This document shows, in pieces, positions 54,400-64,000 of a stretch of DNA of 64,000 nucleotides. The notes under the pieces were generated by a model that made no database searches, was not told where the DNA came from, and saw nothing but the letters and a program-made list of their open reading frames with translations. The position numbers and the translations under genes are program-made. The stretch is taken from positions 13,963,501-14,027,500 of the forward strand of contig NC_071335.1 in the NCBI RefSeq assembly GCF_027744825.2, in the 5' to 3' direction. Position 1 is the first letter of the stretch; each line of letters opens with the position of its first letter. This stretch comes from Synchiropus splendidus. Taxonomy: Eukaryota; Chordata; Actinopteri; Syngnathiformes; Callionymidae.

Positions 54400-54472
54400 G
54401 ACCCAGTGGCCTAATGGATAAGGCATCAGCCTCCGGAGCTGGGGATTGTGGGTTCGAGTCCCATCTGGGTCG
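54400..54472 (+). tRNA. tRNA-Arg(CCG)
   Basis: The 73-nt gene folds as a standard cloverleaf. The acceptor stem GACCCAG pairs with CTGGGTC and is followed by discriminator G. The D-arm is GCCTAATGGATAAGGC. The anticodon stem-loop has loop CTCCGGA (54431-54437) with anticodon CCG at 54433-54435, reading CGG arginine codons. The T-arm contains GGTTCGAGTCC (box B). Box A-type sequence is TGGCCTAATGG. It has no intron and all conserved positions appear intact, so it should be functional. It stands alone, not in a tRNA cluster. Confidence 0.97.
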
Positions 54473-54474
54473 CG

Positions 54475-54479
54475 TTTTT
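54475..54479 (+). terminator. RNA polymerase III terminator
   Basis: TTTTT begins two bases after the last tRNA base, the usual pol III stop signal. Confidence 0.85.
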
Positions 54480-55015
54480 GGATATCTTTCTTTGATCTTT
54501 TTACTATAACTGTATTAATACATTTTGCCATTCATATTATTTGTGTCAAATATACGACGGCAATAACGAGAGGCATCAAATCTCAACCAAGATTGGACTT
54601 TGTTTTGTTTCATATTCATTTTATTAAATTTTTTAATACTAATTTCATTTAATATAAAGTCATATTTCTTTCCTTGTTATTAATATTTTTGAATAGTAAA
54701 GAGCAAGATGTTTTAAGTTAATGCCGTGTCTCCTTATCACCACGGGGTGGAGTAGAACCTCATGCGAGAAGCTTTCATTCACCATTCACCATTATATGTA
54801 TGTAAAGAAGAAAACGAGGTGTTTTATTTAAAGATAGAAACGTGTTTGTAATGCTTTTTACATCGGTTAAAAACAGAAAGTCGATTAGAATAAAAGACGG
54901 GAGTGTTTGTTTTGGCCTCTGGGACGTCCCCCTTGCTTGACCCGTCCCATGTCCGTTGAGCATAAAAGTGCCCACTCCTTCACCCACCTTCACAGAAAGA
55001 CACAGTATCACCACG
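54480..55015. other. Spacer between the tRNA gene and c17orf58
   Basis: AT-rich sequence with no gene runs up to about 54890. The last 120 bp form the likely c17orf58 promoter, with GGGACGTCCCCC (54920-54931) and a CATAAAAG TATA-like box (54961-54968). Confidence 0.6.
54961..54968 (+). promoter_or_regulatory. c17orf58: TATA-like box of c17orf58
   Basis: CATAAAAG lies 48 bp upstream of the ATG at 55016. A start site about 25-30 bp downstream would leave a short 5' leader of about 25 nt. This is a suggestive position, not proof of use. Confidence 0.45.
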
Positions 55016-57603
55016 ATGGTTTGGATTACACTGGTCCTCTTGTTCCTCCAGTTTCCTTCCCTCAATGCTGAGGAACAAGTCGCAAATGGTGAGTATGAAT
55101 GATTTCCCCATTATTTTCTGCTCTACAGCACATGCAAATTCCCTGCTTCTTCCTCAAGACATAAACAGCATCTAAGAAAATGGTTTTCCTTTGACTGTGA
55201 CATAGTTGTGTTGTCTTTTGCATTCTTGATTTTTTTTTTTTACTTTTGCTTCTCTGAATCAAATGTAGGGTTGTACACTGAGAAGAACCCGAGCAGCTTT
55301 GTGGATTCAGCGCAGAGTAACCAGAGCAGGCTTGTGGTCAAAGAGCCATCCCTGCCCATCAATGAACTGTTGGAGAAGAGCAGCAGAACCAGCGAGTCTA
55401 AATTCACCCATCATTCTTTACCGGCGGGTGTTTGGCCAAAACACGGCGACCTGTCACCTGTCCCGCGTCACCACATTCCTCACAACAAGAGCAAGAAGAG
55501 CTCAAAGACCGACCATCTGGTGGAGCTCATCTCTGACAAAAACAGAGGAGACGCCGCTGGTCTTCTACCTAAAACTCCGTTGAGTGGAGCAACAGCTGCC
55601 AACCGAACCCTGCAGAGAGCCAACCAGGACCCCCTCCTGAGCCTTCCACGCCAGGGTGAACCAGATGGTCCTCCGAACTCCAGACCTAAGAGTCCCCCTC
55701 ACCCTCAGCCAGCTCAGCCTCATCAGCCGGCTTCTGCGCCACAGAGAGATCCTCCTAGCAGACATCTGGACCCAGAGGAGAACCGCCCCGGGAAGTCCGG
55801 GCAGCACCAGTCAAGTATCAGCCCTGGGAATCACAATAACAGTCGCCCACATGCCACCTTCAATCGCCGCTCCTCCAGTCTGCTCTACCAGTTTGACATC
55901 TTGAAACGAGGTAAGGGCTGATCTTCAGGGAGGACAAACATGAGGTCCCCTTTGACTTCATCACTTCTCATGCCCAAAGACTTGACCTTTCTTGACCTTG
56001 AAAGATCACGGGTTGAGGCTTTACTACCACGCTCCATTTTAGCTGTTAATATGTTCATCAAACTTCAATACGTTTCTCTCAAACTGTATCAATAAGTTTA
56101 AGAGCAACCAAACCACGCAGCCAAGGTACACTCAACTTGATCCAGCAGCTAGAAGAACAAAGAAAAACTATCTTTGGTTCTGATTGGAGAGCAGCTTTTC
56201 ACTGTAGAATCTTTGTTTGGCATCATCGATGGAGGCAGTTTTTTTCCAAGTCAAGGCATTGACTCAGACTAAATAAGAATTAGATTCTGGTTTAAAACCT
56301 GGTTTGATGGCTGCATGCGCCATGTCATGGGGCAAACCTTGAATTTTCAATTTTGAGGGCCTAAATCTCATTGAATCACAACCCCAAATCCAAAATGATC
56401 CAGGAAGAAACAAAGAAAAGGACTGACCAATAGCGGAGCATGACAGATTTGGGACTCAAGGTGGGCAAGCTACATCAGAGGGGGAAATGCAAGCTTGCAG
56501 TCTACATTTAAAGTTATGCCATTCTTCATTCCGCCTCCAGCCACGCACAGCATTAACCTGTTTCTCATTGCTACTTGCAGTGAGCGCAGAGGCGGGTCAG
56601 TTGACTTTGAGTTTTTCAGTTTTCACAGCATTGAACTAGAGCTTTATAACAAGATTTAGATACCTCACAGCTTTAAAAATGAGTTTGTTTCCCCTTCAGA
56701 ATTAGAAAACTGATAACACAAAGTGAGTCGGGAGTTTTGCTTGAATGTCTCATTTCAGTCAGACGCTCAAAATGTCGTGAAATCTTCCAATAAGAAGCTT
56801 GTAATGACGAGCACTTCCTGGTTTATGACCCTGTAATGAGAGTCAGCCTTCATCTAATCCCGTCATGTCTCCTGCAGAGTCGGAGTTCAGCCACGACGCC
56901 TACTGCTTAAGTGAGTGCAAGAAAGAGAAGGATGAGAAAGAGTCCTACTGCTACAGCGAGTTTGGTAAGTGGCCACTGGTACAGTGCACTGTCCTCCAGT
57001 CTGATGTTTAAAGACAACAACTGTAGAGAGATTTTTAGTGAAACCATTGACATTTGATCAAAGTGACATGTTTCATTGTCGCCGTCAGCGGTCAACGGGA
57101 TCGTGCACGACATCGACGTGCTGAGAAAAGGGATCCGAATCATCACGCTGATGGTGAGCAGCGAAGGCTTCTACAAGATGAGTCGACTCTTCGTGTCCCC
57201 CGACAGCTTCTTCTTCAAAGTGCGCCTTCTAGTGGTGGACACGTACAAGTGCAGCAAGCCCTGCCCCGACATCAAGCTTGGTAGGACACTTGTGAATTGA
57301 AAAAAATGTCTTGTTTTATGAAGAGGAATAACGTGTGTGTCAAAGGGCCAAAACATTGGAACCGTTTTGATAGTGTCCTGACACGAGACTCACACTTGTG
57401 CTACTTGTTCTCCAGGAACCAGGTACATCGTAATGGGTCACATTTACCACCGGAGGCGTCACCTTCCAAGCGACCTCCTCACCTTGCTGGGTGCTAAGCT
57501 GAAGCCGGGCGACGGACTGCTCAAGAGCAACAGCTACGTGAAGAGATTCAACAAACGGAGACATCAGAAAGCACTGGAGGCCTCACGCTCCAGGTGCAGG
57601 TGA
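55016..57603 (+). CDS. c17orf58: C17orf58 homologue, secreted netrin-like (NTR) domain protein
   Basis: Function is not established. The fold suggests an extracellular protein related to TIMP and PCOLCE NTR modules. Exons: 55016-55088, 55269-55910, 56878-56964, 57089-57280, 57416-57603. They join in phase to 393 residues (human about 339). A signal peptide is clear: MVWITLVLLFLQFPSLNAEE, with the cleavage site probably after NA. Exon 2 encodes a long low-complexity middle, rich in Pro, Ser, His and Asn (about residues 25-238). The NTR-like C-terminal part starts at about 245 with YCLSECKKEKDEKESYCYSEF, continues with AVNGIVHDIDVLRKGIRIIT, and has a KCSKPCPDIKLG cysteine pair. It ends in a basic tail (FNKRRHQKAL, SRCRC). 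The middle region is poorly conserved in nature; identity rests on the C-terminal domain and on position between kpna2 and bptf. Confidence 0.85.
56160..56480. repeat. Diverged repeat pair, copy 1
   Basis: In a c17orf58 intron. It shares ordered blocks with 58270-58600: TGTAGAATCTTTGTTT, GACT(A/G)AATAA(G/A)AATTAG, CCAAATCC-type followed by AAAATGAT-CAGG, GAAACAAA, and ACTCAA-GTGGGCAA. It is either an old local duplication or two copies of an unnamed interspersed repeat. Confidence 0.55.
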
Positions 57604-58759
57604 AGCAGAGGCACTGCTGCGGCGTGAACTGTTGATACCTCTCAGTGTTGCGTGTGTGAAGATGAAATTATTTTTATATGAACCGTAGTCACTCATCCGT
57701 ATGACAAATACGTACACCAGTTGAAGACAAACATTCATGGCTGGAACATGAAGTCTCAATAGGAGGTTTGACTGGAGCATGTATCTCTTCTGGATGAGAG
57801 GAGTTATGAAGTTCTCTCTGGAGAAGAGTTGAGTTATCGACAAATAGAGTAGAACCATTGTCTCACTGTTCAATAACCATATTTTTGAGGCTCATCCCCT
57901 CATCTACCACAGGCTGAAGTGGACTCCATCACAAAGCGACCTACTAGGTGTGAGCTCAGTTAACTCCAAGAGTCTGGTTCTCATGTTTGGAAATTAGATC
58001 CAAGAAAGATCTTGTCATGGAGAAAGCTGAGGAGGAACTGTTCAGTCCGTGTTCCCACACTCACCAGAAAAAATGAACAAAATGAGTTCAAGAAAAAGGT
58101 TGATAGCCATCGGCGAAAAGCTCAGACTAGAACCTATGATCTTCCTCATGGAGAGAAACCAGTTGAGTTGGAAGGACACCCTGAGAAATCTCCCCTGCTA
58201 GTCGTGTTTCATCACTAAACTCAACTTGATCTTGCAACCTGGACAGTGAGACAAACTTTCTTGGGTTCTAACTGAGCTTTCATTGTAGAATCTTTGTTTA
58301 GCTAAGACCCTAATAGTCAATGGGGGGAGTTTCTTTTTCCCAGTTTAGTGATTGATTCACTGTAGACTGAATAAAAATTAGTTTCAGGTCTAAATCTGAA
58401 TCCCAATTTGTAAGCCATTTTGTTACAAACCTGGGACAAACAAAACTACAAACATAAAACTACTAACAGCATAAAAAAATGGAATTTAAGGTCCCAAATC
58501 ACGTTGAATTGTAATGTAAAATCCAGAATGATACAGGGTGAAACAAATGAAAAGTCAAAACAAATGTGGATTCGAGACTCAACGTGGGCAAACTAACAGT
58601 CAAAAACACCATTCTTCAGTCCAAGTTGGCATGCTTGTAATACTTTGCTTGTACTTTACAACTACAGTATTTTAGCAGCAGAGTGAAGGGAGGAGAAACA
58701 TAGACTCCATGAATGACTTGCACTGAATACTGACTTGGTAATGCAACAGGAACAATAAA
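57604..58759 (+). other. c17orf58: Probable 3' UTR of c17orf58, with poly(A) signal
   Basis: No open exon follows the stop. The first canonical AATAAA with suitable downstream sequence is at 58754-58759, giving a 3' UTR of about 1.15 kb. Repeat copy 2 (58270-58600) lies within it. The end of the transcript is an inference. Confidence 0.45.
58270..58600. repeat. Diverged repeat pair, copy 2
   Basis: See the partner at 56160-56480. The same blocks occur in the same order and orientation, about 2.1 kb apart. It has no coding capacity and no clear terminal inverted repeats. Confidence 0.55.
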
Positions 58760-60395
58760 AGCATATTTGTTTTGTACGCCGTGTCCTTGTGATGAACCCC
58801 CAAACTTCTGCCACTGTCTCGTCCTCTCCCATGGAGGAACTCACTCCAATGAGTGTTTGGGACGAGCAGAACTTGAGTGAAGAGCGTCTGACTCGGCGGC
58901 AGAGGCCAAGCCTGTCAGCAGGGCGGGCTGGTTCCCAGGCTCACAGAAGCCTCTATCTGGGATCAGCAGGAAACAGGAGCCTGCCTCAGAACTTGGAGAC
59001 CATCGCAGTGGGAGGACATTCTTTATTGCGGAGGATGTAAGGAGGTGAATGGAGGGAGCCTAAGGAGGAGAGAAGAGCGGCGGGAATATTTCCATGCGGC
59101 TTCCTGTGTTGTGGGTGGTTGTTGAAATCACAGTGGATCATCAACAGCAGAACAATTTATGAAGGGAAGTCACGAGAACGCATTGTTTTTGTAATTATAT
59201 CAAGATGTGAATTGAAGTGCCCGAGGTAACTGGAAGATCGCCGCTGTGCTGGGTGAGAGCCAAACTACTCTACCACAAGGGCAACCTGCTGCTTGAGCCA
59301 GCCTCCCCATCACTCACACAGTCAGCAGCGACATGCGAGCAACGACTTCAAGAGTATCAATCTTTCTCTCGATTTTCAGTCACACTTTCAGCGCCTTGTA
59401 AAGGAACTTCAGATGCTACTACATGCTTTGTCTCTGTGATGTGTGTGTGAGACTTTGGTTTTAAATCATCTTTGCTGATGCTAAATCCCTACCACCATAA
59501 ACAAGTCACTTACAAAATAGCTTCAACAGAACTGCCTCCAATAAAACTGCTTTTTTTTTAAGCCACATCACACTTGGTTCATTGACTCACCATCAAAGGA
59601 ACCTTGGCCAAAGCACAATTTTGCTTGTCCTGTAGAAAATACCTTTCAATTGGAGAAATATTGTAGCTACTGACACTCTGCTATTTTACACTATTTGCAG
59701 AAACAAATTAAACAAAGAATACATCATGATTTACTTATATTTATCATTTAACAGTTTATCACAATGTTTTGCACGACTTCATTTTCTATTTATGTATTCC
59801 AGACACATATTTAACATTCTTTAACAGCATCATAACAATTCATTTTGGGGCGCATTTATTTGGTTTTACATTTAGTTTTTAAGCCAACGTTTAAACCAAG
59901 AATTAAACTCGATGGTATACGTGTTCAGATATTGGGCGTTTAGAATTTAATGTCATAGTCATATTAATGATGTGAGCAGGAAAGGTGTGCACTCCCCATC
60001 CTCACAGGGACTTTGTAGGGTTTTGGAAAGTCAGTCCTTTCAGCTGAAATCTCCTTTACATTTAGAGTTGTACAATGAAAACCTTGGTGCACAAGTGTTA
60101 TTAGCTTTGTTCCTTTTAAGTGAAATGGAGAGTTGGCTTGTCAATTTGACTGGAAAAGAACAAGTAAGTTGCATGTTGTACTCATGTAACATGCAACTAA
60201 AGTTTTAACTTCACGACTACAAGGATGTAGTCAGTCGGCTGCGCCAAACCTCTGAGTCACAAATGTGCCTCACAAAGGGAGGAAACTGGAGTGCCTCAAG
60301 AAGCGAAAGCAACATCCAGACAGAAAAGCAATGACGTGGAATAAACCAGATGTTTTTGTTAGAGAAAACACTAGAGATCATTTCATGGTTCTTTT
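58760..60395. other. Intergenic region between convergent c17orf58 and bptf
   Basis: No gene was recognised. An 83-residue open frame at 58789-59040 (Ser/Arg-rich, no domain) lacks splice partners. A degraded hAT fragment lies at about 59560-59800. The remainder is AT-rich. Confidence 0.6.
59560..59800. mobile_element. Degraded copy of the hAT family at 25176-25974
   Basis: It shares TTAAGCCAC, a GGCCAAAGCACAATT block, GTCCTGT-GAAAAT, and TTTGCAGAAACAAA-type text with 25195-25330. Terminal repeats are lost. Confidence 0.6.
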
Positions 60396-60401
60396 TTTAT
60401 T
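60396..60401 (-). terminator. bptf: Candidate poly(A) signal of bptf
   Basis: TTTATT on the plus strand reads AATAAA on the minus strand, 778 nt beyond the bptf stop codon. The interval 60402-61178 would be the 3' UTR. It contains no coding exon that I can see. Confidence 0.5.
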
Positions 60402-61178
60402 AAAAGCTTTACAATATGACAAAAATATGCACTAGAGGAAATACAAAAGACTAAAAAGGAACAAGTATTGGATGCCAGAGAGTCAGACACCTTGACAGGA
60501 CCATGTCGGTGAGATGTAGTCCGACAGAGTTATTATGTACAGGGGCTTTCAAAAGTGGACTGCTTGGATCAAAACTAGATTCACTCAAATCTATCTTTAC
60601 AACTGCTACCAGTGTTTCCTTGAGAGCGTCGCCATGATCCTTCACAAGCTATTTTAAGCGCATTAAACAAGACGGATGGGTGGAGTCCGTTCAATCTGAG
60701 CTTAGAAATGAGGTAAAAAAGTTCCGCCATCGCCGCTTATGACTAATATCATAAGCAGCAGATCTTGTCGAATTAAACTCACCTGTGTCTGTGGAATTGC
60801 GCTTTCACAATCATGATCAACGACTCGAATGTTTTTCCTATTAAAAATCTCAAAAAAGAGATCAACAAACTGCTAAACTTCATATTCTGTCTTATATTCA
60901 GCTCATACATAAACAAAATATCAGTCATCTGTTCAACAAGTGTAAGAAAATACATTTTCCCTCGACTGCTTGAGAGACCAACATGGCTGCCCGCGGTGTT
61001 GACAGTAGAGTGTTCTATTCTTTGTTTCTAAAATAAACAAAGATCACACAAATAGTGCCGTTAAATAAACTGTACACCTTCTGTATACATTTCAATTGAT
61101 TTGCTGCTCCTTGATGAGAAAGAGCCGTGTAAGAAAATGGGTTCGCTTTTGAAGGAAAGCCCCACCAGCCTGATGACA

Positions 61179-63906
61179 TCACAATCTGCAAGACAGAAAA
61201 TAAGAGGCTCTCAAAGCAGGGCATTGTTGCCATGGCCATCACACTAATATGAAGACAGGACAGATCATTTTGGATAAGTGAGGAAAATGCCTCTGAAGTT
61301 TACCTGCTGGCTTTGAAGCCTTTCAGCTTCTGCACAAAGAAGGTTTCCAGAACTTCGGCGCATTGGTAGAAGGGCGAGTCACTGGGGTTGTAGTAGCGGC
61401 AGTTGTCAAAAATCTTGGTCATGTCTGCCACAAACTCTGTCAGTTTCACGTACTCGTGCTTCTGCAGCCTCTCCTCCATGGTGGACAGATCTACCAAGAG
61501 ATGCACAGATCACACATCTTTACCAGAGAAAGCTGTTCTGCAGCGCACAGTCAGATGATAATTACAGATCAGATCGGTGCAGACACTTCATGTAACAAGG
61601 CTGGATTACAGCCGTCCAAGAGGGGGCCTGCACATCACAGGCATTCTAATGGTTTGTGGGACTTCAGTCCATCACTCATGTGTAATAGGAGCTGGCCAAA
61701 CTTTGACCAAAAATCAGCCTGAAAACCTGATCTGACACGCAACATTTCTGAGCTTCCAGCTCTGCTGACCACCCGGACTCAGATACGTTAGAAAACCAAT
61801 CGAAAGACTGAACCAAAGAAAGGTGACTGGCAGCAGCGCCACTAAATCTGCAGCTTCTTAAACAAACATATTTGACCGTTCGCTTCCATCCTCCGCCCCC
61901 CCAGCCGCTTGGCTCACAGCTCACAAACCTCACAGTCCATATCAAAGACCTCCTTCTTCATAATCAGACTTCTTCTTAAATGTTTCCAAAACTTGCAACG
62001 GCTGGAGCTCGACAAGAAAAATGTTTTTTTTTTTTTGGTGACTTCTTAAAAAAAAAAAAAACAAGTCTTGTGGTGGTCGGAAGAGGGACTTGAGTTTGCA
62101 GGAGCGGGCCAAGGGGAGCTGAAAGCGAAGGGCCGGTCCGTTTCCAGGGGGAGTCGGGCAGACCCAGACCAGCTCATTAAGAGTTTGTTTGTGAGGAAGT
62201 TCAAAAAGGCCCGGCTGACGCAAGTCTCCATTTACAGGCCGGTTTGATCTGAGTTGGAGGGCTCTGGTCCGCAATGGCTGCCAGCCCAAGGCTTCAAGTT
62301 AGAAATGGTAGGTGTCACTTCCAATACACAAAGCAATTACCCGAAAAAGATCCCAAAAATGGGAGGACTCATGGTCCCAAGTGAGTCATTCAGTATTCCG
62401 CCTCTTCTGTGAGACGAACTGAGATGAAGTGAACCTACAATTAGCTGAAGAGCAAGCCAGCATGGCCTGGCTCACGTGGTGTAGTCGGCTTGATGTTCAG
62501 CTGAAATAAAACTGCACTTCACAACTAGTACATGACCGGGGGGGCACGCACAAGACTGCGAGATCGTGGCAAACCTGATGGCATAGGTGAGGTAGAACAG
62601 GAAAGAGAAGAGGAAGAAGAAGTTGAAGAAGAGGGGGAAGTGGATGGGAAGAAAAACAGGAGAAGAGAAGAGGGAACAGAGTAAGAATCTGAAAAAGATG
62701 AGAAATAAAAGGAAGAAGAACAGTTGGTGGAAGAAGAATTGAAGAATAGAAAGAGAAAGGGGGGAAGTATCAGTTCTACTCCTCCCACCACCTATAACCT
62801 CGGCTTAAGTTTTAGAGCCAGGAATTATAAACCAATTTCAAACCTACTGCATGCAGCTTAACTCATTTCAGTAAACCTTCCAATTACTCAAATAGTTGGA
62901 GCTTCTCCAGAAGAGCATGGTTGTCTAGACAAGAATGGTGAAACTATGGCAACCTGGATAAAAATGATTTCAAATTCCACGCGATCTTGTGAACTGTTCT
63001 GCCTCTTTAAACCAAATGATGGATGAAAGGTGAGCTGCGTTGCGACGAGTGGCCACTATGTTTCCAGAGTTGAGGCATTTATTTATGAATTCATTGACTG
63101 GTTTCTCACTGAACACAAACCTCTTATGGAACAAGTGAGTACAGTCCACCCCTATTATGTTACTGTACTATTGAACCTATCGGCGCCTCATTCCAAAGAT
63201 TCCTGGGCTGAGCAACGCAGACGAGGTCTTGACAGACTCCCCACTCACCCATTGGTTCCTTGATAACCTTGTAGTAATCTGGAGCATCGTTGGTGTCGAC
63301 CGGCTCCAGGAATGGCCACGCCATCTTATGGGCCTGCGTGGAGAGGGACAAGAACCTGAGAACGCAGCAGACCAGCGAAGGAAAACAAACAGGATGACAC
63401 TGGAAACAGGTGGGTCAACAGATGTTTCATCAAGCGGCCCAAATCTCACACAGAGAAGAAGGAGTTGGAATAACAGAGGTGGGGGAGGACGACCAGAGAA
63501 AAGAGGGGCTGGAGACAAGCAAAAGCAGCTCATTCTTTGAGGAGCCAGGCGCATCAGATAAGACACACAGAGGACTTTTGTGTGCAATTATTCTGTTGTG
63601 GGCGGCGAAGAGGTGTGTAGCTGCGCAGCCAATCTACAACTGCCACTCCTCTCGCAGCGGACTGTTGGCCTCCTTCAAACTCCATACCAGAACCAACCGT
63701 TGTTCGCTCTAACCTGCAAGGAGCGCAAGATTCTCTTCAGGCCTTCCAAGTCCTTCTCAGTGAGTGGCGTGAAGACCGTCATGGCGTCCTCCGTGGACTG
63801 ACACTGTGGACACACATATTCGTCTATGTGGTTCGCTTCACTCTGCAGGATTCCCACACACCGACCGTGGTACCAGTTCTGGCACCGGTCACAGCCAATG
63901 TAGAAC
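61179..63906 (-). CDS. bptf: bptf, nucleosome-remodelling factor subunit, C-terminal part
   Basis: BPTF is the largest subunit of the NURF remodeller. Its last PHD finger reads H3K4me3 and the adjoining bromodomain reads acetyl-lysine. Exons in the window (minus strand): 63714-63906, 63249-63333, 61304-61490, 61179-61185; phases agree. The first starts inside the PHD finger ([16 protein letters not shown], with zinc-binding Cys/His and the cage Trp) and continues [20 protein letters not shown], then [15 protein letters not shown]. The second gives [18 protein letters not shown], the start of the bromodomain. The third gives [20 protein letters not shown] with the acetyl-lysine-binding Asn. 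The last exon adds only the end of an Arg codon, Leu and TGA, so the protein ends KGFKASRL. The human protein has about a dozen more residues, from memory. The 5' portion is outside the window on the right. Confidence 0.95.
62586..62765 (+). repeat. Purine-rich (GAA/GGA) tract in a bptf intron
   Basis: About 180 bp of almost only A and G on the plus strand, with imperfect GAAGAAGA and GGAAGAAG units. It is strand-asymmetric simple sequence capable of triplex-like structure. On the transcribed (minus) strand it is a polypyrimidine run. Confidence 0.75.
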
Positions 63907-64000
63907 CTGGGGGCAGAAAATGAATCATAATTCACCTCAAAAAGTGGGAGCACAGCAGGTTTTACTTTCTGTGCTTTGACATGTCTGAGGATTAAAAATT

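Overview
The window is vertebrate genomic DNA, almost certainly from a teleost fish. Genes are split into many short GT-AG exons with vertebrate-type proteins. The intergenic and intronic DNA carries typical fish repeats: Tc1 transposons, hAT elements, an L2-like LINE, a Ty3/gypsy-like solo LTR and tRNA-derived SINE sequence. There are no prokaryotic features. All gene models below were built by reading splice sites by eye. The reading phase is consistent across every junction of the five protein-coding genes, apart from the first and last exons flagged as uncertain.

Layout from left to right. (1) 1-32.8 kb, minus strand: a complete smurf2 gene (C2-WW-WW-WW-HECT E3 ubiquitin ligase), 18 coding exons giving 757 codons plus stop, with an 11.3-kb first intron and many old transposon fragments. 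(2) 32.8-38.1 kb: smurf2 promoter region, then repeat-rich intergenic DNA. (3) 38.1-43.7 kb, plus strand: a SAMHD1-like gene whose HD motif reads HH, with further active-site changes, so it looks like a pseudo-enzyme. (4) 44-49.2 kb: L2-like LINE tail, a Tc1 element split by a solo LTR, and a second diverged copy of the last exon and 3' UTR of the samhd1-like gene. (5) 49.2-53.8 kb, minus strand: an importin-alpha gene (kpna2-type) with unusual changes in its NLS-binding ARM repeats; its introns carry a 960-bp hAT element with intact 8-bp target-site duplication and a 739-bp inverted-repeat element. (6) 54.40-54.47 kb, plus strand: tRNA-Arg(CCG). (7) 55.0-58.8 kb, plus strand: the c17orf58 homologue, a secreted netrin-like (NTR) domain protein. 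(8) 60.4-64.0 kb, minus strand: the 3' end of bptf (PHD finger plus bromodomain of the NURF chromatin remodeller); the gene continues beyond the right edge.

The order kpna2 - tRNA-Arg(CCG) - c17orf58 - bptf matches, from memory, a block on human chromosome 17q24. The genes are not an operon or pathway. They are ordinary separately transcribed vertebrate genes: TGF-beta/BMP ubiquitin ligase, nucleotide-metabolism-type HD protein, nuclear import receptor, secreted NTR protein and chromatin reader. The most unusual items are the catalytically altered SAMHD1-like protein with its duplicated terminal exon, the altered importin-alpha, and the apparently deep conservation of a single tRNA gene's position.
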